In this document: piece by piece, positions 27,273 through 36,508 of the stretch
Layout of the letters: the number at the start of each line of letters is the position of its first letter
Position numbering within the stretch: the stretch's first letter is position 1
Position numbers and translations under genes: made by a program
Origin: Aquabacterium sp.
GTDB lineage: Bacteria; Pseudomonadota; Gammaproteobacteria; Burkholderiales; Burkholderiaceae_C
Direction of reading: 5' to 3'
DNA length: 64,000 nucleotides
Assembly: GCF_029946005.1 (NCBI RefSeq)
Contig: NZ_JAQSDR010000036.1
Coordinates: 94,640-158,639, forward strand
The notes under the pieces: generated by a model
What the model saw: only the letters and a program-made list of their open reading frames with translations
What the model was told of the DNA's origin: nothing
The model's database searches: none

Positions 27273-27806
27273 TCACCAGTTCAGGTCGCTGAAAAATCGC
27301 CCGCCGTGAAACACCAAAGGCGCCGCTCCGATGCGGCGATTGCAATGCGCCACCTGGCTGACGAAGATGACGTGGTCGCCCGCGTCGTGGTGGCTGCGGT
27401 GCGCGCATTCAAACACCGCCACGGCCCCGGGGATCACGGGCGCGCCGGTCAAGCCTTCGCGCCACTGCACGCCTTCAAAACGGTCGATGCCCTTGCGCGC
27501 GAAGCGCTCGGCCAGTTGCCGTTGGTCCGCCGCCAGCACATTGATGGCGTAGTGCGTGGCCGACAAAAAGGCCGACAGCGACGACGATTGCCGCGCCAAG
27601 CTCCACAACACCAGGGGTGGCGACAGCGACACCGAGTTGAAGGAATTGGCCGTGAGCCCCACCAGCACGCCTTCGGGCGTGCGGGCCGTGACGATGGTCA
27701 CCCCGGTGGTGAATTGCCCCAGGGCCGCGCGAAACTCTTCGGGGGTGAAGGGCGTGCTCAAGGGCTCGGGCGTGTCGGCGGCAGCGGGGTCGGAAGGCAG
27801 GGACAT
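27273..27806 (-). CDS. Flavin reductase-like FMN-binding protein
   Basis: 177 residues of the flavin reductase / FMN-binding split-barrel family: FTTGVTIVTARTPEG and GLTANSFNSVSLSPPLVLWS are hallmarks, with INVLAADQRQLAERFA and the HxDAGDHVIFVSQV-like region later. Such proteins supply reduced flavin to monooxygenases; no partner oxygenase is in the window. Convergent with the kinase gene, and the last member of the leftward mnmG-parAB series. Confidence 0.88.
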   Translation of the reverse strand: MSLPSDPAAADTPEPLSTPFTPEEFRAALGQFTTGVTIVTARTPEGVLVGLTANSFNSVSLSPPLVLWSLARQSSSLSAFLSATHYAINVLAADQRQLAERFARKGIDRFEGVQWREGLTGAPVIPGAVAVFECAHRSHHDAGDHVIFVSQVAHCNRRIGAAPLVFHGGRFFSDLNW

Positions 27807-27870
27807 CGGGGCGTTGATCGGGTCATTTGGCCAGGCAAGGCCACAGTGTAGACGCCCGGCCCGGCGCGCG

Positions 27871-28617
27871 TCACAGCGTGGGACGGTACATCCACACGGG
27901 CCGCCCGCCTTCCAGCGTCAAACGGGCCTGCGGCTTGAGCGGCACACCGCTGGCATCCACCGCCTCGAACTCCAGGCTGACCAACCAGGCGCCGGGCTTG
28001 AGTTCACGGCGTGCCTTCTCTACCGCGCGGGGCATGGACTCGGGGCGCTGGAACAGGTAGACCATGTCAAAGCCGGACCAATCGGCCGCCCACATGTCGG
28101 CGCGGCGCACGCTGGCCCAGGGGCAGCGCAGGCCACACACCAGGCGCCAGGGCCAGCTCCACTCGATGCCGTGCAGCTCGGCCCCCGGGTAGGCGCGGTG
28201 CAACTCGGCCAGGCCATCGCCCAGGCCACACCCGGCGTCCAGGATGCGGGCCTGGGCGGGCAAGGGGGCGTGCTTGGGCAGATCCGTCAGGGCACCGCGC
28301 GGGGTGGGGAACACCGGCGCATCGCGCCAGGCGTTGACGGGGTAGGCCAGCAGCAACAGGCCCAAAGGCGCCAACCAGGCCCAGGCGGGCAGACCGCTGC
28401 CCTGCCCCAACGCCAATGCCGACAGCGGGAAGCCACCGGCCACGAACACGCGCCGCCAAGGCGTGGTGGCCACCTTGGGCAGCAAGGTGAGCAAGGCGCC
28501 CAGGGCGGTCGGCAAAGCCAGCACCGCCCACAGGGGCGCACCCGCAAAGCGCAAGGCAAAGCACAGGCCCCAGGCCAGTGCCCAGCTCAGCAAGGCGGGC
28601 AGTGGCCAGGGCCCCAT
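27871..28617 (-). CDS. Class I SAM-dependent methyltransferase with N-terminal membrane helices
   Basis: 248 residues. Residues about 1-95 hold three or so hydrophobic helices. The rest is a Rossmann methyltransferase with motif I ILDAGCGLGDGLAELH and the acidic ELHGIEWS. The substrate is unknown. It sits just downstream of parB on the same strand; a functional link to segregation is not implied. Confidence 0.8.
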   Translation of the reverse strand: MGPWPLPALLSWALAWGLCFALRFAGAPLWAVLALPTALGALLTLLPKVATTPWRRVFVAGGFPLSALALGQGSGLPAWAWLAPLGLLLLAYPVNAWRDAPVFPTPRGALTDLPKHAPLPAQARILDAGCGLGDGLAELHRAYPGAELHGIEWSWPWRLVCGLRCPWASVRRADMWAADWSGFDMVYLFQRPESMPRAVEKARRELKPGAWLVSLEFEAVDASGVPLKPQARLTLEGGRPVWMYRPTL

Positions 28618-28649
28618 GCCGGTCGTGTCTTGGCGTGCGTGCTGACGCG

Positions 28650-29552
28650 TCAGGCCTGCGGGCCGCCGCGCAGCTTGTCGATCAAACCGTTGAGCTCTTC
28701 CAGGCTGCCGAACTGGATGGCCAGCTCGCCCTGCTCACCCCGCTTGGTGCGCTTCTTCACGCGGATCTCCAGTTGCGCGGTCAGCAGGTCGGACAGCTCC
28801 TCTTCCAGGCGCAGCACGTCGCGCGACTTGTCGCCCTTGATGCGCATCAGCGGCGTCTGCCGCCCTGCCCCAATCTGCTTGTTGACCAGTTTTTCCGCAT
28901 CGCGCACGCTGAGCTTCTTGCCCGCGATCTCGTGCGCGGTGGTGACCTGCTGGGCCTTGTCGAGCGACAGCAGGGCGCGGGCGTGGCCCATGTCGATGTC
29001 ACCGGCCATCAGCATGCCTTGCACCGCGTCGGCCAGATTCAGCAGGCGCAGCAGGTTGCTGGCGGCGCTGCGTGAGCGGCCCACCGATTGGGCGGCCTGT
29101 TCGTGGGTCATGCCGAATTCTTGCGTCAGGCGTTGCAGGCCTTGGGCTTCTTCCAGCGGGTTCAGGTCTTCGCGCTGGATGTTCTCGATCAGCGCCATCA
29201 CGGCGGCCGATTCGTCGGGCACATCTTTGACCAGCACCGGCACTTCGGTCAGGCCGGCCAGCTTGGCGGCGCGCGAGCGGCGTTCACCCGCGATGATCTC
29301 GTAGCGCCCCTCGCCGATGGGCCGCACCAGGATCGGCTGCATGATGCCCTGGGTGCGGATGCTCTCGGCCAGCTCGTACAGCGAGCCCTCGTCCATGCGC
29401 GTGCGCGGCTGGTACTTGCCGGCCTGCATCAGTGACAGCTTCAAGGTCGTGGGGGGGCCTTCGGCGGCCGGAGCTGCGGGAGTGTCGCTGACTTTGGGGC
29501 CCAGCAAGGCCTCCAGGCCCAGCCCCAGGCCTTTGGATTTTTTGGTCGCCAT
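28650..29552 (-). CDS. parB: Chromosome-partitioning protein ParB
   Basis: 300 residues. Binds parS, hydrolyses CTP to clamp and spread on DNA, and is moved by ParA. Seen: N-terminal KGLGLGLEALLG (ParA-interaction region), ISMART-like IRTQGIMQPILVRP, box II GERRSRAAKLAG, HTH with MTHEQAAQSVGRSRSAASNLLRL, and a C-terminal dimer domain. ATG at 29552 is chosen; the frame from 29597 is longer without support. Three parS sites lie 1.5-2.7 kb upstream in the same operon. Confidence 0.95.
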   Translation of the reverse strand: MATKKSKGLGLGLEALLGPKVSDTPAAPAAEGPPTTLKLSLMQAGKYQPRTRMDEGSLYELAESIRTQGIMQPILVRPIGEGRYEIIAGERRSRAAKLAGLTEVPVLVKDVPDESAAVMALIENIQREDLNPLEEAQGLQRLTQEFGMTHEQAAQSVGRSRSAASNLLRLLNLADAVQGMLMAGDIDMGHARALLSLDKAQQVTTAHEIAGKKLSVRDAEKLVNKQIGAGRQTPLMRIKGDKSRDVLRLEEELSDLLTAQLEIRVKKRTKRGEQGELAIQFGSLEELNGLIDKLRGGPQA

Positions 29553-29603
29553 AGCGGGGGATTGTCCGTCAGTTTCCGAGTGAACCGCGTCAGCCACTTC
29601 AAC

Positions 29604-30179
29604 TCACCAGCCGGACACCGTCGCTTGCAGATCGCGCCAGCCGTCGGGCCAGTCGCCATGGCCGGAGGCTTCGTTGACATGGCCTGCGTCGCCCAGGTCC
29701 TGCAGCTCTGCGCCCCAATCCTGAGCGAGCACCTGGCTGCGCTCAAACGCGGCGTAGGGATCGGTGCGCGATGCCAGGACGATGGCTGGAAAAGGCAGCT
29801 GCCGCCGCACCACACTGCGCCAGCTCTGCAATTGCGGCGCGGCGGTCGCGGCATTGGGCGGCCCATCCAGGTCGGGTGGAGCCACCAGCCAAGCCCCTTT
29901 GACGCGGTGCGTGTGTTGGGAATGGGCCGCCCACGCCGCCACCAGGTGGCAGCCCAGACTGTGGGCCACCAGGATGGCAGGTCTTTGCGCCAAGCCCGGG
30001 CCGGCCAGCAAAACCTCGTCCAGGTTCATCATCCAGTCGCCTCGTTTGGGCCACACCCAGTCGTCTTGGTCCACCTTCAAGAATGGGACTTGCTGCCCGT
30101 GAAGCTGTGGCCAGCGGCTTTGCCAGTGCTTCGCCCCCGAGTCGTGCCAGCCTGGGAGGATGAAGAATGACGTCGTCAT
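29604..30179 (-). CDS. RBBP9/YdeN-type serine hydrolase (alpha/beta)
   Basis: 191 residues. FILPGWHDSGAKHWQSRWP at the N terminus and the nucleophile elbow AHSLGCH (Ser) mark the RBBP9/YdeN-type alpha/beta hydrolase family. The C-terminal His is likely in DAGHVNEASGHG. The substrate is unknown. It is inserted between parA (18 bases upstream) and parB (51 bases downstream) in the segregation operon. Confidence 0.87.
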   Translation of the reverse strand: MTTSFFILPGWHDSGAKHWQSRWPQLHGQQVPFLKVDQDDWVWPKRGDWMMNLDEVLLAGPGLAQRPAILVAHSLGCHLVAAWAAHSQHTHRVKGAWLVAPPDLDGPPNAATAAPQLQSWRSVVRRQLPFPAIVLASRTDPYAAFERSQVLAQDWGAELQDLGDAGHVNEASGHGDWPDGWRDLQATVSGW

Positions 30180-30197
30180 GCCCGGATTCTGGCTTGT

Positions 30198-30977
30198 TCA
30201 GACCAACGACTTGTTCGCCACCCGCTCGACCACTTCCTGGGCAAAGGCCACGAAGGCCTGGGCGCCCTTGGAGCTGGGGTCGAACACCACGCCCGGCACA
30301 CCATAGCTGGGCGCCTCGGCCAGGCGAACATTGCGCGGGATCACGGTGTTGAACACCTTGTCGCCAAAGTGGGCCTTGAGTTGATCGCTCACTTGCTGCT
30401 GCAGCGTGATGCGCGGGTCGTACATCACCCGCAACAGGCCGATCAGTTGCAGATCACGGTTCAAGTTGGCGTGCACTTGCTTGACGGTGTTGACCAGGTC
30501 GGTCAGGCCTTCCAGTGCGAAGTATTCACACTGCATGGGCACGATCACGCCATGGGCGCAGGTCAGGCCATTGAGGGTCAACAGGCTGAGTGACGGGGGG
30601 CAGTCGATCAGCACGAAGTCATACTCTGCGGCCACGGCCTCAAGCGCGGTTTTTAGGCGCCGATCGCGCCGCTCCAGGGGCACGAGTTCGATCTCGGCAC
30701 CGGCCAAATCGCGGTTGGCGCCCAACACGTCATAGCCGCCCTTGGGACTGCGCTGGCGCGCCTCGGCGATGGTCACGTCTTCCAGCAGCACGTCGTAGAC
30801 GGTGTTCGCCAAGGTGCGCTTGTCCACGCCTGAGCCCATGGTGGCGTTGCCTTGCGGGTCAAGATCGACGATGAGGACGCGCTGGCCGACTTGGGCCAAG
30901 CCGGCCGCCAGGTTGACGGTGGTGGTGGTCTTGCCGACCCCGCCCTTTTGGTTGGCAATGCAGAAGATGTGCGGCAT
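30198..30977 (-). CDS. parA: Chromosome-partitioning ATPase ParA
   Basis: 259 residues, deviant Walker A P-loop ATPase KGGVGKTTTTVNLAAGLA at about 10-27, with DLDPQGNATMGSG (A') and LIDCPPSLSLLT (Walker B). Forms nucleoid-bound dimers that drive ParB-parS segregation. ATG at 30977 is chosen because MPHIFCIANQKGG is the usual ParA start; the frame continues to 31019 inside the rsmG end. Confidence 0.95.
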   Translation of the reverse strand: MPHIFCIANQKGGVGKTTTTVNLAAGLAQVGQRVLIVDLDPQGNATMGSGVDKRTLANTVYDVLLEDVTIAEARQRSPKGGYDVLGANRDLAGAEIELVPLERRDRRLKTALEAVAAEYDFVLIDCPPSLSLLTLNGLTCAHGVIVPMQCEYFALEGLTDLVNTVKQVHANLNRDLQLIGLLRVMYDPRITLQQQVSDQLKAHFGDKVFNTVIPRNVRLAEAPSYGVPGVVFDPSSKGAQAFVAFAQEVVERVANKSLV

Positions 30978-30994
30978 GCCGCCATTATCCCTTG

Positions 30995-31684
30995 CTACTG
31001 GCGCATCCAGACCAAGCACCGCTCGGCATCCAGCCCAGGAACCTGCAGTTGTTCCACGTGAAACACACTCACGCCATCAGGCAAGGCGGTGATTTCATCC
31101 ACGGGATGCTTGCCTTTCATGGCCATCCACACGCCCTGTGGTGCCAGCAAATGCTGGGTCAAGGCCACGAAGTCATGCAACGAGGCGAAGGCCCGCGAAG
31201 TGATCACCTGCCAGGGTTTTGCCTTGAGGTCTTCCACGCGCGAATGCTCGGCCTTGAGGTTGGGCAGGCGCAACTCGGCCGCCACCTGTCGGACAAAGGC
31301 GGCTTTTTTGGCCACGGAGTCCACGCAGACCACCTCCAGTTGCGGCATGGTGATGGCCAGGACCACCCCAGGCAAACCGCCACCACTGCCCACGTCCAGC
31401 ACGGCAGCCGACTGCCCTTGCAGGTGCCGCCAAAGCGGCGCGCGCACCACCAAGCTGTCCAGCAAATGCAGGCTCAGCACTTCGGCCGGGTTGCGCACCG
31501 CCGTCAGGTTGTAGGTCTTGCCCCATTGGCCCAGCATGCCCACATAGGCCAGCAACTGCTCAATCTGGTGGTCGGTGAGTGCCGGGGCGGCGCCCAGGTC
31601 CAGCCCCACCAAGGCACGGCGAAGTTCTGCGGCCAAGTCTGGCCCCGATCCGGGGGCGGGTGAAGGTCTGATGTGGTTATTCAT
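30995..31684 (-). CDS. rsmG: 16S rRNA (guanine-527 N7)-methyltransferase RsmG
   Basis: 229 residues. SAM-binding motif VLDVGSGGGLPGVVLA and the conserved KTYNLTAVRNPAEVLSLHLL identify RsmG (GidB). Methylates G527 of 16S rRNA. Lies between mnmG and parA as in many proteobacteria. ATG at 31684 is chosen; a GTG two codons upstream (31690) is possible. A one-mismatch parS site lies in its last codons. Confidence 0.94.
   Translation of the reverse strand: MNNHIRPSPAPGSGPDLAAELRRALVGLDLGAAPALTDHQIEQLLAYVGMLGQWGKTYNLTAVRNPAEVLSLHLLDSLVVRAPLWRHLQGQSAAVLDVGSGGGLPGVVLAITMPQLEVVCVDSVAKKAAFVRQVAAELRLPNLKAEHSRVEDLKAKPWQVITSRAFASLHDFVALTQHLLAPQGVWMAMKGKHPVDEITALPDGVSVFHVEQLQVPGLDAERCLVWMRQ
31050..31065. 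promoter_or_regulatory. parS: parS site, one mismatch
   Basis: TGTTCCACGTGAAACA differs by one base from the universal parS 16-mer TGTTTCACGTGAAACA. It lies inside the 3' end of rsmG, 73 bases before the parA start. Close enough to parA for ParB-dependent effects on parA transcription to be possible. Confidence 0.8.
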
Positions 31685-31696
31685 GTGCACGCGGGG

Positions 31697-33742
31697 TCAG
31701 GTCAGGCTGGCTTCTTCGGGCACACGGCCGAAGCCTTTGAAGCGCCCTTTTTTCAGGTGAATCAGCAACAGCGAGATCGCCGCAGGCGTCACGCCGGAGA
31801 TGCGCGAGGCCTGGCCCAGCGTCTCAGGCCGATGCTTGCTCAGCTTGTGGCGCACCTCGAAACTCAAGGCTGGCACCAGCTGGTAATCCAACTCGGCAGG
31901 CAATTGCAAGCTCTCAAAGTGGGCCGATCGCTCCACCTCGTCGTTCTGCTTGTTGATGTACCCAGCGTACTTGATGCTGATTTCGACCTGCTCGATCACG
32001 GCATCGGCCAGGGTCTTGCCAAGTTCGGCCTGCAGTGTGGCGCGCGATACCGGCACTGTTTCACGTGAAACAGTGCCCTGCCCTGCCGCCACCTTGTCGG
32101 CATTCAACATGGCTTGCGCTTGGTGCGCGATGGCACTCACCTCGGCCACCACATCAAAATGCACTGCCGGGCGGCGCAACAAATCGGCCAAGCTGTACTC
32201 GCGCTCCAAAGCCTTGCCCACCAGGCGCTCTGCGTCGGCGGCCAGCAAGGTGGCCGGGCGAACCCACTGGGCGCGCAGGCGCTCTGTTTCACGTGAAACA
32301 GCGTCGCGTTTGCGGTTGAAGGCCGCCCAGCGCACATCGTCCACCAGGCCCAACTCGCGGCCTGCTTCGGTCAGGCGCATGTCGGCATTGTCTTCACGCA
32401 GTTGCAGGCGGAACTCAGCCCGGCTGGTGAACATGCGGTAAGGCTCGGTCACGCCCTTGGTGATCAGGTCATCGACCAACACGCCCAGGTAGGCCTGGTC
32501 GCGGCGGGGTAACCATGGGTCTTGATCCTTAGCCTGCAAAGCCGCATTCAGGCCTGCGAACAAACCTTGCGCGCCAGCTTCTTCATAGCCGGTGGTGCCA
32601 TTGATCTGGCCGGCGAAGTACAGCCCACGGATGGATTTGGTCTCAAAGCTGGACTTGAGCTCGCGCGGATCAAAATAGTCGTACTCGATGGCGTAGCCGG
32701 GGCGCAGGATGTGCGCGTTCTGCAAACCGGGCATGGACTGGAGCGCGGCCAACTGGATGTCGAAAGGCAGAGAGGTGCTGATGCCGTTCGGGTAGAACTC
32801 GTGCGTGGTCAGACCTTCGGGCTCCAGGAAAATCTGGTGCGTGTCCTTGTCGGCAAAACGATTGATCTTGTCTTCGATGCTGGGGCAATAACGCGGGCCC
32901 ACCCCCTCGATCACGCCGGTGAACATGGGGCTGCGGTCAAAGCCGGAGCGGATGATGTCGTGCGTTTGCTGGTTGGTGTGCGTGATCCAGCAGGGCAACT
33001 GCGCGGGGTGCTGGTCGGCCGAGCCCAAAAAACTGAACACGGGCACGGGGCTGTGGCCGTCCATGCCATCACCGGGCTGCTCGGTCAGCTGGCTGAAGTC
33101 GATGCTGCGGCCATCGATGCGCGGCGGCGTGCCGGTCTTCAAGCGGCCTTGAGGCAGCTTCAACTCCTTCAAGCGCGCCGACAGCGACACCGCTGGCGGA
33201 TCACCTGCCCGCCCAGCGCTGTAGTTTTGCAGCCCGACGTGGATCTTGCCGTCCAGGAAGGTGCCGGCCGTCAGCACCACCGTCTTGGCCCGAAAGCGGA
33301 TGCCCACCTGGGTGACGGCGCCCACCACACGCTCATTCACCCCGTCCGACTCCACCATCAAGTCGTCCACCGCCTGCTGGAACAGCCAAAGGTTGGCTTG
33401 GTTCTCCAGGCGCGTGCGGATGGCGGCCTTGTACAGGATGCGGTCGGCCTGAGCGCGGGTTGCCCTCACCGCGGGCCCCTTGGAAGAGTTCAGGATGCGA
33501 AACTGAATGCCGGCCTCGTCAGTAGCAGCCGCCATGGCGCCGCCCAGCGCGTCGATCTCCTTGACCAGGTGCCCTTTGCCAATGCCGCCAATGGACGGGT
33601 TGCAACTCATCTGGCCCAGCGTCTCGATGTTGTGGCTCAGCAGCAAGGTGGCGCAGCCCATGCGGGCGGCGGCCAAGGCGGCTTCGGTGCCAGCATGGCC
33701 ACCACCCACCACGATGACGTCGAATTCTTTGGGGTACAGCAT
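31697..33742 (-). CDS. mnmG: tRNA uridine-34 5-carboxymethylaminomethyl modification enzyme MnmG
   Basis: 681 residues; FAD enzyme that works with MnmE to modify U34 of certain tRNAs. Dinucleotide motif [20 protein letters not shown] near residue 8, [33 protein letters not shown], and a C-terminal helical tRNA-binding domain. ATG at 33742 is preceded by GAGG. The open frame beyond, to 33892, has no support. The opposite strand of 33794-33799 gives a TACAAT -10-like element. Two perfect parS sites are embedded in the C-terminal third. Confidence 0.95.
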   Translation of the reverse strand: MLYPKEFDVIVVGGGHAGTEAALAAARMGCATLLLSHNIETLGQMSCNPSIGGIGKGHLVKEIDALGGAMAAATDEAGIQFRILNSSKGPAVRATRAQADRILYKAAIRTRLENQANLWLFQQAVDDLMVESDGVNERVVGAVTQVGIRFRAKTVVLTAGTFLDGKIHVGLQNYSAGRAGDPPAVSLSARLKELKLPQGRLKTGTPPRIDGRSIDFSQLTEQPGDGMDGHSPVPVFSFLGSADQHPAQLPCWITHTNQQTHDIIRSGFDRSPMFTGVIEGVGPRYCPSIEDKINRFADKDTHQIFLEPEGLTTHEFYPNGISTSLPFDIQLAALQSMPGLQNAHILRPGYAIEYDYFDPRELKSSFETKSIRGLYFAGQINGTTGYEEAGAQGLFAGLNAALQAKDQDPWLPRRDQAYLGVLVDDLITKGVTEPYRMFTSRAEFRLQLREDNADMRLTEAGRELGLVDDVRWAAFNRKRDAVSRETERLRAQWVRPATLLAADAERLVGKALEREYSLADLLRRPAVHFDVVAEVSAIAHQAQAMLNADKVAAGQGTVSRETVPVSRATLQAELGKTLADAVIEQVEISIKYAGYINKQNDEVERSAHFESLQLPAELDYQLVPALSFEVRHKLSKHRPETLGQASRISGVTPAAISLLLIHLKKGRFKGFGRVPEEASLT
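32057..32072. promoter_or_regulatory. parS: parS site, perfect
   Basis: Exact TGTTTCACGTGAAACA, inside mnmG. The palindrome continues outward (CAC / GTG), making a 22-base perfect dyad at 32054-32075. Known ParB loading sequence; the cognate parA/parB are in the same operon. Confidence 0.96.
32285..32300. promoter_or_regulatory. parS: parS site, perfect
   Basis: Second exact TGTTTCACGTGAAACA, also inside mnmG, 228 bases from the first (about 22 helical turns). Both are read through as codons of MnmG, so they are maintained together with the protein sequence. Confidence 0.96.
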
Positions 33743-33904
33743 GGGCCACCTCGCGCAAGTCAGGACAGTTGCCTCATTTTTGGGCAACCTGGGATTGTAC
33801 TGAAATAGCCACTGACGCGGGGCATTTGCATCCCCTTGGCCAGTAGTCCGGAAATTGGGTAATCCCGAATGCCAAAGATCGGTCCCGCCCATACCATCGC
33901 ATTC

Positions 33905-33930
33905 AACATCCCATGTTCATGGGGTGTTTT
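33905..33930 (+). promoter_or_regulatory. Leader hairpin followed by T-tract before a PEP-CTERM gene
   Basis: AACATCCCATG (33905-33915) pairs with CATGGGGTGTT (33918-33928) with one T-G pair and a 2-base central gap, followed by TT. It lies 20 bases before the PEP-CTERM start at 33950. Possible attenuator, operator, or boundary for the divergent mnmG transcript. Confidence 0.35.
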
Positions 33931-33949
33931 CCACAATTCAGGAGGACTC

Positions 33950-34552
33950 ATGAAAGCATCACCCATCAAACAAGCCGTGGGCATCGTGGCCCTGGCCCTG
34001 TGCGCACAGGCGCACGCCCTGGTCGAAGCCGGTCATTGGCAGCTCTCTCCCTTCACTGGTTCGGTGGGCGACAATTTTTCCGTCAGCGTGGACCAGACGC
34101 CCGAAGGCGACTTCACGGGCGTGTTCATGAGCTACGCTGCGGGCAAGCTCAACGGCGTCACGGTGAATCTCGACGAAGGGGCGGTCATGTACGTGGTGAA
34201 AGCCGGCGACGTGTTCACTCAGGCCTCCAGCGCATTGGCCGCCAATGTGTTCAGCAACCCACCCCTCACGGTGGGCAGCGACTTCTACCTGGCCGCCAAA
34301 ACCCGCAGTTACACCGACCCCGGCTTCAGCTACGACGATTCGTTCTACACCTCTTTCGGCTGGGCGCACTTCAAGGTCGATGCCTCGGGCCTGCCCAAAC
34401 TGCTGGACAGCGCCATGGCTTTCCGTGAGGGCGGCATCATCGTCGGCACCTTGCAAGCCGTTCCTGAACCCGGCACCTGGGCCTTGATGGGCGTCGGCTT
34501 GGCCGCGCTGGCCTGGCGCACGCGGTCAGCCCGTCGTCAAACCAGAGCGTGA
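33950..34552 (+). CDS. PEP-CTERM sorting domain protein (exported)
   Basis: 200 residues. Signal peptide ends near AHA (residue 23), then a beta-rich domain rich in Gly/Ser/Phe, and a C-terminal sorting signal VPEPGTWALMGVGLAALAW followed by Arg residues (about 170-195). Such proteins are cut by exosortase and linked to the envelope/EPS machinery. ATG at 33950 follows GGAGG. No exosortase gene is in the window. Its function beyond export and sorting is unknown. Confidence 0.88.
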   Translation: MKASPIKQAVGIVALALCAQAHALVEAGHWQLSPFTGSVGDNFSVSVDQTPEGDFTGVFMSYAAGKLNGVTVNLDEGAVMYVVKAGDVFTQASSALAANVFSNPPLTVGSDFYLAAKTRSYTDPGFSYDDSFYTSFGWAHFKVDASGLPKLLDSAMAFREGGIIVGTLQAVPEPGTWALMGVGLAALAWRTRSARRQTRA

Positions 34553-34681
34553 AACTAGGGGGTTTGCAAATCTAGCCCGCGTCGCTAGGATTCCCATCCA
34601 ACAAGCGCTGTCATCGCGAAGAACATTAAAACAGGGCTTTTTTTCCAAAACCAGCGCGGTGACCGACAGACAATGCAGGCC

Positions 34682-34939
34682 ATGAACTGCCGCCCAGGCT
34701 GCGCCGCGTGTTGCATTGCCCCCTCCATTTCATCGCCCATGCCGGGCTTGCCACAAGGCAAGCCCGCAGGCATGCCCTGTCCGCACCTGGCGGCTGATTG
34801 GCGTTGTCAGTTGTTTGGCCGGCCTGAGCGGCCCGCCGTGTGCGGATCGCTTCAGCCCTCAGCCGAGATGTGCGGCACCGATCGGCAGCACGCCATGCGG
34901 TGGCTCACCCGGCTGGAAGCGGACACCACCGCCTGCTGA
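34682..34939 (+). CDS. YkgJ-family cysteine cluster protein
   Basis: 85 residues. [20 protein letters not shown] and [15 protein letters not shown] match the YkgJ cysteine-cluster family (CxxxCC with a downstream Cys), which probably binds metal or an Fe-S cluster. Further cysteines are in RCQLFG, AVCGSL and EMCG. An in-frame ATG at 34673 would add three residues; no clear Shine-Dalgarno is visible for either. Function unknown. Confidence 0.8.
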   Translation: MNCRPGCAACCIAPSISSPMPGLPQGKPAGMPCPHLAADWRCQLFGRPERPAVCGSLQPSAEMCGTDRQHAMRWLTRLEADTTAC

Positions 34940-34964
34940 CCGGCCGTAAAACGCCAAATAAAGC

Positions 34965-35990
34965 TCAGCGGACGGATTTGAATGCCAGCTCGGCATCGTC
35001 ATCAGCCGCCAGGGCGCCCCGGGCCATGGGCCGGCGGTCCAGCAACTCGTCAGGGGGCACGCCCGTGGGTGAGCCGGTCAGGGCCTTCATCTCGCGGCGC
35101 AGGTCTTCGGTGGTCAGGCCCCGGCCGTCAGGCGCCCAACCTGGCGGCATGAACATGTAGCCCAGCGCATCACGCACGCGCCGCGCGCGGAACACATCCT
35201 TGAAAATGCCGATCCATTCAGCGAACAAGATCTTGATCGCGCTGTTGGTCGTCACCTGCTTGACCAGGCCATAGCGGATCGGCACGCCTTCTTTTTCGGG
35301 CACGTAGGTGCCAAAGAGCCGGTCGAAGACCATGATGGTGCCGCCGTAGTTGGCGTCCAGGTATTCAACGTTGGCGGCGTGGTGCACGCGGTGGGCCGAC
35401 GGCGTGTTCAGCCAGCCCTCCATCCAGCCCATCTTGTTGATCAGGTCGGTGTGGATCCAGAACTGGTAGGCCAGGTTCACGCCATACGAGATCAGCACGG
35501 CCTCCGGCGAGAAACCCAGGAAGCACTGAGGCGCGAAGAACACGAAGCCGCCCGAAATCTTGCCGGTGACCGACTGCCGGAAAGCCGCCGACAGGTTGTA
35601 CTGGTTGCCCGAATGGTGGATGGCATGCGAAGCCCAGTACCAGCGCACCCGGTGGCCGGTGCGGTGCAACCAGTAATAGAAGAACTCGGTGCACAAGAAC
35701 ATGGCCACCCAGCCCCACCAGGTGTCCATCGGCACGGTGAACAGGCGGTGCTCATAGGCCCAGGCGCCGAAGGGCAAGGCCACGCCAATCACGACGCCCA
35801 TGGGGATGGATTCCACGATGGCCCGGCACAGGTTGATGCGGATCGTGGTCCAGAACGCCTTCCAGTCGTAGGCCTCAGGCCCCCGGTTGTGCGCGATCAG
35901 CACCCCCTCAAGGGCAGTGATCGCCACGGCTGATCCGCCAAGGATCAGCATCATGGTTTTGACTGGGTCGAGGTCGAATGAGGGCAACAT
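34965..35990 (-). CDS. Fatty acid hydroxylase / sterol desaturase family protein, copy A
   Basis: 341-residue integral membrane di-iron enzyme family member. Histidine clusters: LHRTGHRVRWYW, SHAIHHSGNQYN and HRVHHAANVEYLD, the expected HX3H, HX2HH and HX2HH pattern. Several membrane helices in residues 10-170. Likely hydroxylates or desaturates a lipid; the substrate is unknown. A second family member is at 51528. Confidence 0.88.
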   Translation of the reverse strand: MLPSFDLDPVKTMMLILGGSAVAITALEGVLIAHNRGPEAYDWKAFWTTIRINLCRAIVESIPMGVVIGVALPFGAWAYEHRLFTVPMDTWWGWVAMFLCTEFFYYWLHRTGHRVRWYWASHAIHHSGNQYNLSAAFRQSVTGKISGGFVFFAPQCFLGFSPEAVLISYGVNLAYQFWIHTDLINKMGWMEGWLNTPSAHRVHHAANVEYLDANYGGTIMVFDRLFGTYVPEKEGVPIRYGLVKQVTTNSAIKILFAEWIGIFKDVFRARRVRDALGYMFMPPGWAPDGRGLTTEDLRREMKALTGSPTGVPPDELLDRRPMARGALAADDDAELAFKSVR

Positions 35991-36071
35991 GTGATGCGCT
36001 TCGTCTAATGCGTGGACTACAAGTTCGGACCATACGGATTTGCCCAGAACTTGTCTTGCGGGGAAGCCCTT

Positions 36072-36482
36072 TTAGTCTGGCATTAACCCCGCATTTGGGG
36101 GGGCATCGACGTAGTACCAGCGCCCCCCTTCCCGGACAAAGGCGCTGATCTCGTGCAAACGGTGCGCGCGGCCACCCAGCTTGCTGCGCGCCACGAAGTC
36201 CACCGTGCCCCGGTCTTGCCCCGCCATCCCGGCCTGGCGCACCGTCAGACCCAGCCATTTCAGGCCGGGTTCGGGCGCCTCGATCCTTGGCGGGCGGGTG
36301 GAGGGATGCCAGGTGCTCAGCAAGTAATCGCGCAGGTCTTTGACAAAGGCGCTGTACCGCGAACGCATCAAAGCCTCGGGCGTGGGCGCTTGTCCGGCCA
36401 ACGGACCCGCGTGGTAGCGCCCGCAGCATGCCAGGTACGTGGCGGGCAATCCGCAAGGGCAAGGCTCGGGCATCATGGTCAT
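36072..36482 (-). CDS. YchJ family protein (UPF0225) with SEC-C zinc motif
   Basis: 136 residues. N-terminal SEC-C-like cysteines (EPCPCGLPATYLACCGRYH), then the NTF2-like fold with ALMRSRYSAFVKDLRDYLLSTWH, characteristic of YchJ. Cellular role unknown. ATG at 36482; two other in-frame ATGs lie six and nine bases downstream. Divergent from the SDR gene, with only 26 bases between starts. Confidence 0.87.
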   Translation of the reverse strand: MTMMPEPCPCGLPATYLACCGRYHAGPLAGQAPTPEALMRSRYSAFVKDLRDYLLSTWHPSTRPPRIEAPEPGLKWLGLTVRQAGMAGQDRGTVDFVARSKLGGRAHRLHEISAFVREGGRWYYVDAPPNAGLMPD

Positions 36483-36508
36483 GGCAAAAAAGCCCTATCG
36501 TATCGGCC

